DNA from: Candidatus Anammoximicrobium sp.
GTDB taxonomy: Bacteria > Planctomycetota > Planctomycetia > Pirellulales > Pirellulaceae
Length of the DNA: 64,000 nt
Reading direction: 5' to 3'
NCBI GenBank assembly: GCA_012515235.1
Contig: JAAYYU010000153.1
Location: forward strand, 31,841-95,840
In this document: piece after piece, positions 18,842 to 28,527 of the stretch
How positions within the stretch are numbered: position 1 is the first letter of the stretch
How the letters are laid out: each line of letters starts with the position of its first letter
The notes under the pieces: generated by a model
Databases searched by the model: none
What the model was told of the DNA's origin: nothing
The model's input: the letters and a program-made list of their open reading frames with translations, nothing else
Program-made: the position numbers and the translations under genes

Positions 18842-18989
18842 TTGTTGAGGCCGACGAGTGGATCCGTCCAAAGGTAGGCTCACTGCGTCCGCGCGGGGTG
18901 CGCGTGCCCGAGGCACCGTGCCACAGTCCTAAACTCGACTTGTTCGCCAATGCTAGCTTAGGATTGTCGCGGTACCCGGCAGACTCAAC

Positions 18990-19781
18990 CTATCTTGCCG
19001 CCGAAGGAGCAGCGGAAGGGGGGCTGGCAGCGAGTTCGCGGCCATCGACCGCGATGGTGACGTCACCAACCGGGACGTTGCCGCCGGCTTGCCCCGTCGC
19101 CGCCTGGACGATTCGCAACAGCCCCGCGCAACAGGGAACTTCCATGCGCAGCACGGTGATGCTTCGCAGCGACGACGCCTGGATCATCTGCGCCAGTTTC
19201 TGAACGTAGGCCTGACCATCGTCCAGCTTAGGGCAGCCGATGACGACCGGTCGTCCGCTGGTCAGAAAGCGGCGATGGAAGTCGGGGTGAACGACGGGGA
19301 CACAGTCCGCCACCAGGAGCACGTCGGCTTCGTGCAGAAAGGGCGCATCAGGCGGCACCAAGTGGAGTTGCAAGGGCCAGTTGGCGAGCCGGCTTTGGGG
19401 GCCGCCCGCACGCGGGTCGCTGTCCGGCGAAAGACGAGGGGCGGGAGTCGGACCGGCGGACAGCACGTTCAGCTGCAGACTCTTCGCGGCCGCCCCTGGA
19501 CAGCTTTCGCGGGCCTTTTCGAGAGGGGCCGCGGTTCGCGACGCGGCGACGTGCGCCTGTGCTGCTTGTTCGTCGAAGGGAGCTGCATCGCGCTGGACGA
19601 TCGTGATCGCGCCACGAAGACAGTGTCCGAGGCACTCGCCCAGCCCGTCGCAATACGTGTCGGAAACGAGTCGGGCTTTGCCGGCGACGATCTGAATGGC
19701 CCCTTCGGCGCAGGACGGCACGCACTGACCGCAGCCGTCGCATTTCTCTTCATCGATGTGAACGACTTTCCGTACGAGCAT
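18990..19781 (-). CDS. 4Fe-4S ferredoxin-domain protein
   Basis: The 263-residue protein has a bacterial-type ferredoxin domain at its N-terminus. The first cluster motif is complete (Cys14, 17, 20, 24). The second has only Cys44, Cys50 and Cys54, with Leu where the second Cys should be, in the sequence YCDGLGEC. This YCDGLG variant is typical of a known group of ferredoxin-like proteins, so the loss is probably not a recent mutation. The C-terminal part includes DVLLVADCVP, PVVIGCPKLDD and EVPCCAGL segments with further cysteines, suggesting a second metal or redox site. The ATG at 19781 is preferred because AGGAG lies eight bases upstream. Electron partner unknown. Confidence 0.87.
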   Translation of the reverse strand: MLVRKVVHIDEEKCDGCGQCVPSCAEGAIQIVAGKARLVSDTYCDGLGECLGHCLRGAITIVQRDAAPFDEQAAQAHVAASRTAAPLEKARESCPGAAAKSLQLNVLSAGPTPAPRLSPDSDPRAGGPQSRLANWPLQLHLVPPDAPFLHEADVLLVADCVPVVHPDFHRRFLTSGRPVVIGCPKLDDGQAYVQKLAQMIQASSLRSITVLRMEVPCCAGLLRIVQAATGQAGGNVPVGDVTIAVDGRELAASPPSAAPSAAR

Positions 19782-20001
19782 CACGTCATCTCCTGGTTTC
19801 ATGTTATGGCCGACCCTGGCGGCGGCACTTGATGCGGGTCAATTCTGGTCGAGTTTTGCCGGCCAGTTCCGGGCTTCCAACACTGGGACGAAGCGATTTG
19901 GGGGCGGGGTTTCTCTGGACATTCCCCACGCTCCGTTTAGGCTAGAAGCAGTGCCGACATGGCGACCGTTGTTTCCTGCCGAACTTCCACAGGTATCTCC
20001 C

Positions 20002-21309
20002 ATGCGACGAGCCCTGAGCCTCTTGAGCTTGACCTTTTTGATCTTCGTTCCCGCGGTCCTGTCGGCCGAACCGCCGAAATCGTTCGACGTGGTCGCCCGC
20101 GGTGCGTATCGCGTCACGGACGGCCGGAACGTGAAGGGAACCACTGAGGAAGGCGAATTGCTGACGGTCCTGGCGACGGACCAGGACAAGTACTGGGTCC
20201 AGTCGCTGCGTGGCGTCCAAGGCTGGATCGAACAGGGAGCCGTGGTCCGTCTGGCCGACGCTGAAGCGATCTTCGGGCGGCTGATCCGAGCCCAGCCGCA
20301 GAATCCGGTGAACTACGAGCGCCGGGCGCTGATCTGGCTGCAAAGCGGGCAGACGGACAAGCTGATGGCCGATTTCGACCGCGCCGTGGAGTTGGGCTCG
20401 AAGAATCCGTCGGTGTACGTAAACCGGGGCGTCCAACTGGCGACGCAGGGACAGTTCGACAAGGCCGTTGCGGATTACGACATGGCCGTTCGTCTGGGGG
20501 TGAACGAGGCCTACCTGTTCTTCAATCGTGGCGTCGCGCAACTGGCGGCTGGCCGCGCCGAGAAGGCGGTCGAGGATTTCACGGAGGCGATGCAACGCGG
20601 CGAAAAAACAGCGGCGATCTACCTGAACCGGGCAGCGGCGCATCAGGCGGCCAACGAGGAAATCAAGGCGATTGACGATTTGGCCGAGGCCATCCGGCTG
20701 GAGCCGAAGAACCCCGCCGCGTTTCACCAGCGGGGCACGGTCTGGCAGACCCTGAACAAGGGGGACAAGGCCCTCGCCGACTTTGACCGGGCAATCCAAC
20801 TGGACGCCGAATTCGTCCCGGCCTACAGCAGTCGCGGTTTCCTCTGGTTCCAGCGAAAGGAGCCGGCCAAAGCGGTCGCCGATTTCGATCGCGTCATCCG
20901 GCTCAATCCGAAAGCGGCGGTGGCGTACAACAACCGCGGCTACAACCGTCAGTTGCTGAAACAGTATCGCGAAGCGCTGGCCGACTATGACGAAGCGATT
21001 CGTTTGGCGCCCAGTTACGTATTGGCGCACCAGAACAAGGCTTGGCTGCTGGCCACCTGCCCGGACGCGGCGATCCGCGACGGCAAGCAGGCGGTCAAAG
21101 CGGCAGAGAAGGCGTGCGAATTGAGCCCGGAAAAGCACTGGACCGACCTGAAGGCCCTGGCCGCCGCCTTTGCGGAATCCGGCGACTTTGCCCAGGCGAT
21201 CCAGTGGCAGACCCAGACCATCGAACTGGCCCCGGAAGACGAACGGGCCGCAGAACAGCGGGTTTTGGCGGCGTACCAGGCCAACCAACCGTGGCGGGAC
21301 GAGCCCTAA
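20002..21309 (+). CDS. secreted SH3b-TPR protein
   Basis: A signal peptide (about 1-22) is followed by a bacterial SH3-like domain (about 27-90, with VTDGRNVKGTTEEGELL and WVQSLRGVQGWI) and then a row of tetratricopeptide repeats from about residue 95 to 420, each about 34 residues with NRG and A-DFDRAI patterns. The protein is probably an extracytoplasmic scaffold. The ATG at 20002 is chosen because it starts a good signal peptide; the frame is open 67 codons further upstream without one. It is divergent from the ferredoxin gene (220 bp between the starts) and convergent with cdsA. Confidence 0.88.
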   Translation: MRRALSLLSLTFLIFVPAVLSAEPPKSFDVVARGAYRVTDGRNVKGTTEEGELLTVLATDQDKYWVQSLRGVQGWIEQGAVVRLADAEAIFGRLIRAQPQNPVNYERRALIWLQSGQTDKLMADFDRAVELGSKNPSVYVNRGVQLATQGQFDKAVADYDMAVRLGVNEAYLFFNRGVAQLAAGRAEKAVEDFTEAMQRGEKTAAIYLNRAAAHQAANEEIKAIDDLAEAIRLEPKNPAAFHQRGTVWQTLNKGDKALADFDRAIQLDAEFVPAYSSRGFLWFQRKEPAKAVADFDRVIRLNPKAAVAYNNRGYNRQLLKQYREALADYDEAIRLAPSYVLAHQNKAWLLATCPDAAIRDGKQAVKAAEKACELSPEKHWTDLKALAAAFAESGDFAQAIQWQTQTIELAPEDERAAEQRVLAAYQANQPWRDEP

Positions 21310-21366
21310 CACCTGTTGAAAAACAGGGAACAGGCTGAGAAGGGCCTCGAAAACGCGAAATGCGGC

Positions 21367-22425
21367 TCAGGCCAGTTCCGAGAAGAAGTACCGCGTCAGG
21401 TGATAGAACAAGGGGGCGGCGAAGCAGAGCGAGTCGATGCGATCCAGCACGCCCGGGTGGCCTTGAACCAGCGTCCCGAAATCGGCGACGTTGCGGTCGC
21501 GCTTGATCGCGGACATCACCATGTTCCCGGCGAAAGCGGTGACCGCCACGATCATCGACATGCAGGCCGCCTCCCAGAACCGGAAGGGCGTCGCCCACCA
21601 CAACAGCGAGCCGATCAAGGTCGTGCTGGTCACTCCGCCCAGAAAGCCTTCCCAAGTCCGCGTGGCGCTGATCGCGGGCGCGATCACGCGGCGGCCCAGC
21701 AACCGGCTCCAGGCGGTCTGAAAGACATCCGCCAACTGCGTCAGCAGCACCAGATAGAACAACAACCCGGCCGCGGCCAGGTGCGAATCGCGTCCCCAGG
21801 CGGCGCCGTTCGAACGGGTCAGCGGCAGGTTCAGAAGGGCCGGCGCAAAGCTCAACGCGTAAACACAGATCAGCAGGCCCGCCTGGATTTTCGCGGAGCG
21901 TTCCAGAAATCGCTTCGGATCGCCCGCCACGGCGTTCCGCGCCGGAATGAAGAGAAAGGCGTAGACCGGGATGACGATGCTGTACACACCGTACAAATCC
22001 CAGCCGAGCCCGACCAGCACGTATTGCAGCGGCGTGAACCCGAAGAACACCCAGAACAACGTGCGATGATCGCCCCGCCGCGTGGGCGTGGCGGTAATGA
22101 ACTCGCGCAACGACCAGAACGAGACCGCCCCGAACAGAACCACTGTGGCGACGCGTCCCAGCAGGAACCCGGCCACCAGGATCGCGCACATGATCCACCA
22201 AGCCCGGATGCGGTGGATAAACCGCTCCACCAAGGCCGGATTGAGCGTGCCTTCGGGATACCGCTTCAACAGCACGCTCACCGCATAGGCGATCGCCAGC
22301 AGGCCGATGACCACCCCCAGCAGCCAGTAGATCTGCGCGCTGGACTGCTCGCCCGCGGCCGGGGCAGGGTCCGCCGCGATCAGCTGTTGCAGGGTGGGTG
22401 GAAGCCACCAGCCGTCGTTCGCCAT
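21367..22425 (-). CDS. cdsA: phosphatidate cytidylyltransferase family protein
   Basis: A polytopic 352-residue membrane protein whose C-terminal part contains the CDP-diglyceride synthase signature in variant form: KRDRNVADFGTLVQGHPG then LDRIDSL. The usual signature has a KD pair and a PGHGG-type block; here Ala replaces the Lys before Asp, and the glycine block reads QGHPG. SATRTWEG in the middle matches the family's SPKKTWEG segment. It would convert phosphatidate and CTP to CDP-diacylglycerol. It follows plsC after 37 bp on the same strand, the logical order for phospholipid synthesis. The changed motif leaves room for a specialised or paralogous enzyme. Confidence 0.87.
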   Translation of the reverse strand: MANDGWWLPPTLQQLIAADPAPAAGEQSSAQIYWLLGVVIGLLAIAYAVSVLLKRYPEGTLNPALVERFIHRIRAWWIMCAILVAGFLLGRVATVVLFGAVSFWSLREFITATPTRRGDHRTLFWVFFGFTPLQYVLVGLGWDLYGVYSIVIPVYAFLFIPARNAVAGDPKRFLERSAKIQAGLLICVYALSFAPALLNLPLTRSNGAAWGRDSHLAAAGLLFYLVLLTQLADVFQTAWSRLLGRRVIAPAISATRTWEGFLGGVTSTTLIGSLLWWATPFRFWEAACMSMIVAVTAFAGNMVMSAIKRDRNVADFGTLVQGHPGVLDRIDSLCFAAPLFYHLTRYFFSELA

Positions 22426-22462
22426 GTTGTCGTACCAAGGGGGATTCGCGGCTCGCCGAGCG

Positions 22463-23068
22463 TCACAGATCCTTCAGGCGGCGGACCGCCTGGCGGGCTC
22501 GGGTTAGGAAATTCGTCTTGGGCTCGCCGGCTTCCAGCCACATCGGCGGCCCAAACGTAATGCAACTCAGCAACGGCACCGGCAACACCTCACCCCGCGG
22601 CAGCACGCGGTTCAAGTTCTCCATGTAGACCGGCACCAGCTCCAATTCGGGCCGTTTTTTGGCCAGGTAATACAGACCGCTCTTGAATTCGCCCAACTCC
22701 TCGCCGCTGTTGCGGCCGCCCTCCGGAAAAACGATCAACGAGTAGCGGTTGCCAATCTCGCGGATCATCCGCTCCACAGGGCTCTGGTGGACCTTGATGT
22801 TTTCCCGATCGATCAACAACACGTTGAACGAGCGGGCAATGTGCCGCCGCACGGCTCCGCCTTCCCAGTAATCGCGGGCGGCCACCGCCCGCGTGACCTG
22901 GCGCACCTCCCGCGGCAAACACGACCATAGCACCAAGGCGTCCAGGTGGCTGGTGTGGTTGGCAAAGTAAACCCGCTGGCATGTGTCCGGCTGGGATTCG
23001 ACCCAGCGGACCTTGGCCCCGCTGAGCAGCTTGGCAATCAGGGCTAGGAAGGAGGCCGTTGCTGCCAT
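22463..23068 (-). CDS. plsC: 1-acyl-sn-glycerol-3-phosphate acyltransferase
   Basis: The 201-residue protein has the acyltransferase motif I NHTSHLD (37-43, His38 and Asp43 forming HX4D) and motif III FPEGGRN (114-120). The second half gives the acceptor-binding VPVYMENL segment. The enzyme acylates lysophosphatidate to phosphatidate at the inner membrane. It sits just upstream of the cytidylyltransferase gene (37-bp gap), so the two probably form an operon making CDP-diacylglycerol. An N-terminal hydrophobic stretch would be the membrane anchor. Confidence 0.9.
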   Translation of the reverse strand: MAATASFLALIAKLLSGAKVRWVESQPDTCQRVYFANHTSHLDALVLWSCLPREVRQVTRAVAARDYWEGGAVRRHIARSFNVLLIDRENIKVHQSPVERMIREIGNRYSLIVFPEGGRNSGEELGEFKSGLYYLAKKRPELELVPVYMENLNRVLPRGEVLPVPLLSCITFGPPMWLEAGEPKTNFLTRARQAVRRLKDL

Positions 23069-23197
23069 CGCTCACGCCATTTGCAGTCTAAACACCCGCG
23101 CAGGTAATTTCGCCCCACCGCGGCCCGGCTTTCTCAAAAAAAACAGATTGTCGGGCCAGCGGACCGCCCGGAACCCCTAAACGGCTGCCGATCCGTC

Positions 23198-24967
23198 CTA
23201 CTCCAAAATTATGTCATCCACGCTGTGGTTGGCCGGAATCATGGGCAGCACGTGCTCCTGGTACGGAGTCTGCACGTCCAAGACGTACGGTCCGTCGTAG
23301 CGGAGCATCTCTTCCAAAGCCGGCACCAGATCCGCTTTCTCGCGGATCGTCGCCGCGCCACAGCCGTAGCCCTGGGCAATTTTGACGAAGTCCGGATACC
23401 GCTCGACCGGATAAATGTCCTCGCCCTTGCCCTTCGCCTCGGCGTGATGGATCGGCCCCAAGTACGTGTGCGCGCGATTGCCGGCCATGAACCGGTCCTC
23501 CCACTGCACGACCATGCCCAGATGCTGGTTGTTCAGCAGCAGCACCTTGACGGGCAGATTCTCACAATAACACGTCGCCAACTCCTGAATGTTCATCTGC
23601 AGGCTGCCATCGCCGTCGATGTCCACGACCAGGGCGTCCGGATGAGCGGCCTGAGCGCCGATGGCCGCGGGCAAGCCGAAGCCCATCGTGCCCAGACCCG
23701 AGCTGGACAGCCAGCGGCGGGGATGCCGGAATTGGAAAAACTGGGCGGTCCACATCTGGTGCTGGCCCACGCCCGTCACGACCACCGTCTGGCGATCCTG
23801 CGTCAACCGGGACAACTCCGTAATCGCGTGCTGCTGAAGAATGCCCGTGAACTGCTCGTCGTATTTGAAAGGATGCTCTTTCTTCCACTGCTGGCACTGC
23901 GCAACCCACCCCTCCAGGTCCTCGCCCGGATCGACGGCCTGCAGCAGCGACTGCAGCGCTAACTTCACGTCGCTGACGATCGGGATGTGAGCCGGCTTGT
24001 TCTTGTTCAACTCCGACGGATCGATGTCGATGTGAATGATCTTGGCGTGCTTGGCAAAAGCGTCCAGTCGGCCCGTCACGCGGTCGTCGAAACGCACGCC
24101 CAGAGCCAGCAGCAAGTCGCAATCACGGACCGCCCAGTTGGAGTACACGCTGCCGTGCATGCCCAACATGTCCAAGCACAGCGGATCGTCGCTGGGGAAC
24201 GCCCCCAGGCCCATCATCGTCATGGTCACGGGAATGCCCGTCTTGCGGGCGAAGATTCTGAGTTCGTCGCTGGCGTTGGCGGAGATGACGCCGCCGCCGC
24301 AGTACAGCAACGGCCGCTTGGCCAACTTGATCGCCGCCGCCACCTGCTTGATCTGCTCCGGACGGGCGCGAGGGGGGATCGAATCGCGATAACCCGGCAG
24401 ATTCATGGGGGCGTCCCAGTTGACCGTCGCCTTTTCCAATTGGATGTCCTTGGGCATGTCCACCAGCACCGGCCCCGGGCGCCCGGTGGTCGCGATGTGA
24501 AAGGCTTCCTTCATAATCCGCGGCAACTCGGCGATGTCCGTCACCAGATAGTGGTTCTTGGTAATGCCGCGGCAGACCTCGACGATGGGGGTCTCCTGAA
24601 AGGCGTCCGTCCCAATCGAGCGAGTACCCACCTGGCCCGTGATCGCCACCAAGGGAATGCTGTCCAATTTGGCGTCCGCAATCCCCGTGACCAGATTCGT
24701 GGCCCCCGGACCGCTGGTGGCCATACAGACGCCCACCTTGCCGGTGGAGCGGGCATAGCCTTGGGCCGCAAAGGTCCCACCCTGCTCGTGCCGCGGCAGG
24801 ATCGTGCGCAGCCGATCGGAGTAGCGGGTTAACGCCTGGTGCAGCGGCATGCTGGCGCCCCCGGGATACGCGAACAGAACTTCGACTCCATGATCGACGA
24901 GCGACTGGACCAGGATATCGGCCCCGGTCATGAGTTGGGCCTTGGCAGCTTGATGCGTTATGGGCAT
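23198..24967 (-). CDS. ilvB: acetolactate synthase large (catalytic) subunit
   Basis: The 589-residue thiamine diphosphate enzyme condenses two pyruvates, or pyruvate and 2-oxobutyrate, in branched-chain amino-acid synthesis. Catalytic Glu61 lies in [15 protein letters not shown], the FAD-binding middle domain is present, and the ThDP motif begins [12 protein letters not shown] and ends in LLLNN. The start at 24967 is supported by GGAGGGAGGG nine bases upstream; the longer frame lacks this. The small subunit gene is 8.5 kb away on the same strand. A TATACT hexamer at about 25012-25017 on the minus strand might be a -10 element, but no good -35 accompanies it. Confidence 0.96.
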   Translation of the reverse strand: MPITHQAAKAQLMTGADILVQSLVDHGVEVLFAYPGGASMPLHQALTRYSDRLRTILPRHEQGGTFAAQGYARSTGKVGVCMATSGPGATNLVTGIADAKLDSIPLVAITGQVGTRSIGTDAFQETPIVEVCRGITKNHYLVTDIAELPRIMKEAFHIATTGRPGPVLVDMPKDIQLEKATVNWDAPMNLPGYRDSIPPRARPEQIKQVAAAIKLAKRPLLYCGGGVISANASDELRIFARKTGIPVTMTMMGLGAFPSDDPLCLDMLGMHGSVYSNWAVRDCDLLLALGVRFDDRVTGRLDAFAKHAKIIHIDIDPSELNKNKPAHIPIVSDVKLALQSLLQAVDPGEDLEGWVAQCQQWKKEHPFKYDEQFTGILQQHAITELSRLTQDRQTVVVTGVGQHQMWTAQFFQFRHPRRWLSSSGLGTMGFGLPAAIGAQAAHPDALVVDIDGDGSLQMNIQELATCYCENLPVKVLLLNNQHLGMVVQWEDRFMAGNRAHTYLGPIHHAEAKGKGEDIYPVERYPDFVKIAQGYGCGAATIREKADLVPALEEMLRYDGPYVLDVQTPYQEHVLPMIPANHSVDDIILE

Positions 24968-25227
24968 GCGGTGAAACCCTCCCTCCAACAGCAGAAGCGA
25001 CAATCTCTTTAGTATAACACGCCTTTCCGCGAAACACGCAGCGGACGGTCGATAAGCACCGTAGTGTACGTGGGATGCGCCCGGTTTTCAAGGTTCCGAG
25101 AGAGCCGTTGGCCTCGATGCGTCAGCCCGCAAGTCTTGCGTGCCGTGGACCTTGGACGCATCGCTCCGGTGTCGCGAGGGCCCCCGAAAGGCCGACAACG
25201 GCCTGTGTCCGTGCCCCGCGCTGCCAC

Positions 25228-26226
25228 TTAATACCCCAGCAAGGCGCGGACGTGCTCGACCGCCGCCAAGCCTAAATCCGGCAAGTGGTATCCGCCCTCC
25301 AGAACGCTGACCAACCGGCCGCCGGCGTGCCGCTCGGCCGCCAGCACCAACGCCTGGGTGAGCCACCGGTAGGACTTCGGTTCTAAACTGAGATGGGCGA
25401 CCCGGTCCCACATCAGCGCGTCGAATCCGGCGCTAAGCAGAATGAACCCGGGCCGGTACCAGTCCAGCGCCGGCAAAACCTGACGTTCCAACGCCTGGCG
25501 ATACCCGGTGTCGCCACAGCCCCGTTCCAGCGGCACATTCAGGGTATAGCCGGCCCCGTCGCCACTGCCGGTCTCCGTGGCGGATCCCGAACCGGGGAAC
25601 TCGAGCGAGCCGGGGCGCTCGTGCAGACTGACGTACAATACGTCGCGCCGGGACTCGAACAGGTGCTGCGTGCCGTTGCCGTGGTGGACGTCAAAATCAA
25701 CGATTGCGACCCGCGAGATTCCGCCCACGCGGACCAGGTGCTCCGCGGCGATTGCGACGTGGTTGAACAGACAGAAGCCCAACGCTTGATCCGCCTCCGC
25801 GTGGTGCCCCGGCGGACGCACGGCGCAGAAAGCCCGCTGCACACGCCCCGCCAGGACCGCCTCGCAAGCCGCCAGCACTCCCCCGCTGGCCAACGCCGCC
25901 ACGTCGTAGCTTCGCGGCCCAAGGCAAGTGTCGCGGGAACCGATGAAGGTGAAGCCTTCGTCGCACATCATCCGCACCAGGTCGACGTACGCCGGATCGT
26001 GGACCAGCGACAACTGGTCGGCGGTCGCGGGCCGGAACGGCAGGGCGTCCATCGCGTCCAACAAACCGGCTCGCTGCAGCGAACCCACGATCACCCCCAG
26101 ACGTTCCGGCAGATCCAAGTGCGACGGTCCCGGGTCGTGGTCCAGGAATCGCCGGTCGTAGATCCAGCCCACTTTGGCGGGAACGCCGTCCAAGGCGGCA
26201 GACATTGGAGTTTCTCGGCGATGCAT
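25228..26226 (-). CDS. histone deacetylase-like (AcuC/HdaH family) deacetylase
   Basis: A 332-residue arginase-fold hydrolase. The active-site residues are present: His141-His142 in RPPGHHA, zinc ligands Asp179 and His181 in DFDVHHGNGT, Asp269 in SAGFDA, and EGGYHLPDL near the end. Bacterial members deacetylate acetyl-lysine, acetylpolyamines or similar amides; substrate is not predictable here. It follows the FIST gene by 67 bp on the same strand and is probably cotranscribed. A second ATG at codon 8 (26205) is also possible. Confidence 0.92.
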   Translation of the reverse strand: MHRRETPMSAALDGVPAKVGWIYDRRFLDHDPGPSHLDLPERLGVIVGSLQRAGLLDAMDALPFRPATADQLSLVHDPAYVDLVRMMCDEGFTFIGSRDTCLGPRSYDVAALASGGVLAACEAVLAGRVQRAFCAVRPPGHHAEADQALGFCLFNHVAIAAEHLVRVGGISRVAIVDFDVHHGNGTQHLFESRRDVLYVSLHERPGSLEFPGSGSATETGSGDGAGYTLNVPLERGCGDTGYRQALERQVLPALDWYRPGFILLSAGFDALMWDRVAHLSLEPKSYRWLTQALVLAAERHAGGRLVSVLEGGYHLPDLGLAAVEHVRALLGY

Positions 26227-26293
26227 GGTTCAAGCCTCGTCAAAAACACGCAGCGATCGGCCTGGCTGGGCTCGCCGCCGCGAAGCGACCCGG

Positions 26294-27493
26294 CTACCCC
26301 GCCTCGAACAGCGCCAGGCTGGCGGTGAACCCGTGGACGAAGTTCTTGCCTGACACGGGTCCCAGTTCGCCGGCGGCGAAGAACCCGGCCAGCGGGATGT
26401 CGCCCAGGGCCTGGCCGATCGCGGCCGCGTCGTGATGCGGTCCCGGAAACATCCGGGTGCCGCGTCCGTTGCAGGTGAACAACAGCGCGCCCAACGGATT
26501 CCCTCCGCCTTGCTGCCGTGTCGCCGCCAGCAGTTGCCGCAGATCCGCGTCGGCCGTCTGGGCGTCGCGAATGTGGAATTGGACCGTCTGGCCGACCCGA
26601 ACGTAATCGCCGGCGACCACAGCACCGGTGTCGGGATCGACTCCCAGGACGTTGCGGACCAGGAAATCACCGTGCTCGAAACGGTCCCGGTACTCGCTGA
26701 CAGCGCGGCCCAGGTGCAGACCGCGGCGGACCATCTCCTGCTCGCGCGCGGGTAACGTCACCAGCACGTCGTGCAGTTGGATCACGGCCGGTTTGCCGCC
26801 CAGTTCGTGGATTACGTTCTGCTCGGCGCGGGTGACGACAAAGGGCTTGCCGATGGGCCGGCAGCCTTGCGAGACGACGGTTCGCACTCGCACCGCCCCG
26901 GACAGCAGCACCGCAACGCCGCCGCCAGTCAGGGCCTGTCGTCCCAGAATCAGGCGACTTTCGCCGGGTTGCGACGCGCCGCTAGCCATGCCACCGATGA
27001 CGGGCGTGCCGGGATGCTCGTCATTCATCCGCTCCAGCAGGTAGTCGGACGGAAAGGTAAACGGCTCGCCCAAGAGGAGCATGGCGGCATGAGCCGGCCA
27101 CTGTTCCACCAGCGCGTCCGGCCAACCCAGGATTGCACCGCCCTCGCGAGTCCGTTCGAAGGTCAAGTGCATCGGCTGCAGCTCGGCCCCCGGCAGACGG
27201 GCCAAGAACAGAGAGAGTCCCGAAACGTCTTCCAGTTCCTGGCCGACGCCGACGAGCGATTCGGCCGTACAGCCGATGACACACTCCGTCCCCAGGCGGT
27301 CGCAGACTTCGTTGGCGATGGTGTCGCAGATCCCGGCGCGATCCGCCGAGACGAACAAGGCCGCCAAGTCAGGCGTGCCGCCCAGGCGGGCCAGGGCCCG
27401 ATCGCAGACTTCGGCCACGCCTCGGCGAGCATCGTGGGCCGCGGAAAAGGCGGAAGAACAACAGGCCGCTTGGGGTTCGGAGGATCGATTCAT
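26294..27493 (-). CDS. FIST domain signal-transduction protein
   Basis: The protein of about 399 residues has a FIST N domain (with FVSADRAG, CVIGCTAESLVG and PVIGGMASG segments) and a FIST C domain (VLGVDPDTGAVVAGD, ALLFTCNGRG and AGFFAAGELGP). FIST proteins are thought to sense small molecules, possibly amino acids, and often act with chemotaxis or kinase proteins; here no such partner is attached. The ATG at 27493 is preferred to a GTG three codons upstream. It is the first gene of a likely two-gene unit with the deacetylase. Confidence 0.9.
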   Translation of the reverse strand: MNRSSEPQAACCSSAFSAAHDARRGVAEVCDRALARLGGTPDLAALFVSADRAGICDTIANEVCDRLGTECVIGCTAESLVGVGQELEDVSGLSLFLARLPGAELQPMHLTFERTREGGAILGWPDALVEQWPAHAAMLLLGEPFTFPSDYLLERMNDEHPGTPVIGGMASGASQPGESRLILGRQALTGGGVAVLLSGAVRVRTVVSQGCRPIGKPFVVTRAEQNVIHELGGKPAVIQLHDVLVTLPAREQEMVRRGLHLGRAVSEYRDRFEHGDFLVRNVLGVDPDTGAVVAGDYVRVGQTVQFHIRDAQTADADLRQLLAATRQQGGGNPLGALLFTCNGRGTRMFPGPHHDAAAIGQALGDIPLAGFFAAGELGPVSGKNFVHGFTASLALFEAG

Positions 27494-27896
27494 GCCTGAC
27501 ACTCGCGTGGTGGTGACTGCGTTCAGAGCGCTGCGCCGGCCGGGCGCTTACTCACCATACCCTGCAGCCGGACCGGGATGCAACGTGGGCAGCCCGCTCG
27601 CGGGGCTGCGCGGCGTTGCGGCGGAACCGCGGGCGGTGTCCATCGCCGTGTTTTGGGCCACAGAAAGTTGGGTTTGGCCAAGAACGGTTCTTCCCGCGGA
27701 TGACTCCTCCGCCGCCAACGATTTCACCGGCGTCCGCCCGTTTATTGATTCCGCGACCTCGATTAGAATGAAATGCGGCAGGCAACCTGAAGCAGGCGTC
27801 GTCTTGGGCCGGCAAGGCGGCTGCGAGCCGCGTGATCCGGGCGAGAGCCCGTCCTGGCCCAATGACCGTCCGCCCCAGCAAGAGACAGGCCCCCCC
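27494..27896. other. 403-bp gap between divergent genes, no gene recognised
   Basis: This separates the divergent FIST and DUF4404 genes and should contain their promoters. No promoter pair was convincing. A frame continues upstream of the DUF4404 start but lacks family resemblance. Confidence 0.5.
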
Positions 27897-28172
27897 ATGA
27901 CGGAACAGATTGACAACCTGAAAGCGACCGTGGCCGAATTGGAGGCCGAATTGCAGTCGATCGCAACGCTGGACGCCGAGTCGCGTGCGGTCCTGGAACA
28001 AGCCGTGCTCGACATCCTGGCGGCGCTGCACAAGGCAACGCCGGGCGAGCGGCCCGCTCAATCCGCGATCGAACGCTTGCACGCTGCGGCCCAGGAGTTT
28101 GAGGAAACGCATCCCACGGTGACCGGGATTCTCAGCCGCTTGATCGACGGCTTGGGGCAGATGGGCATCTGA
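27897..28172 (+). CDS. DUF4404 family small coiled-coil protein
   Basis: The 91-residue acidic, largely helical protein starts with heptad-like repeats (LKATVAELEAELQS) and ends in FEETHPTVTGILSRLIDGLGQMGI, the conserved tail of DUF4404. No catalytic residues are apparent and the function of the family is unknown. The ATG at 27897 gives the usual family length of about 90 residues; the frame is open far upstream without similarity. The upstream run of C is not a Shine-Dalgarno sequence, so translation initiation would be leaderless or weak. Confidence 0.8.
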   Translation: MTEQIDNLKATVAELEAELQSIATLDAESRAVLEQAVLDILAALHKATPGERPAQSAIERLHAAAQEFEETHPTVTGILSRLIDGLGQMGI

Positions 28173-28392
28173 GTGCGGGCGAGCCGCCGCTGCGCGGTCC
28201 CGCCGCAAGGAGCCCGCGCCAACGCCCGGCATCTCGAACATCCGGGGTTCTGTTCCGCGGGGAAACTTCAGCAGAAACGCGGAAAATCTGCCCAGTCAGC
28301 GCGACCTGGTGCGTTTCGTCGCGTGCTGGCAAGCCACTGCTATCATCCGCGCCCGGCAAACTGGGAAGACTCTGCCGGCTCACGCTCCCACA

Positions 28393-28418
28393 GGTCAAGC
28401 GGTTAAAACCGCTAGACC
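28393..28418. promoter_or_regulatory. 26-bp near-perfect inverted repeat upstream of the HtrA-like gene
   Basis: GGTC-A-AGCGGTT and AACCGCT-A-GACC flank a central AA, with one mismatched position. It lies about 110 bp before the protease start within the gap 28173-28527, which otherwise shows no gene. It could be an operator or a short hairpin. It is not a tRNA arm, as neither a D-loop nor a T-loop fits. Confidence 0.4.
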
Positions 28419-28527
28419 GATGAACCACTGCATAACCGTTCTCTGCGCGCGCGGCCTGCCAGCTTGCCGTCCCCGCGACGGACCATGTTGCGCGATCCAA
28501 TCCGACCCTCCAAAGACACGGCATCCG

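Noticed and set aside
24995..25030. promoter or T-box for the acetolactate synthase gene
   Set aside because: A TATACT hexamer is present but no -35 at a suitable distance; no T-box specifier or terminator structure was seen.
28393..28418. tRNA anticodon arm on the minus strand
   Set aside because: The palindrome gives an even-sized loop, no seven-base anticodon loop fits, and there are no D-loop or TTC-type T-loop sequences around it.
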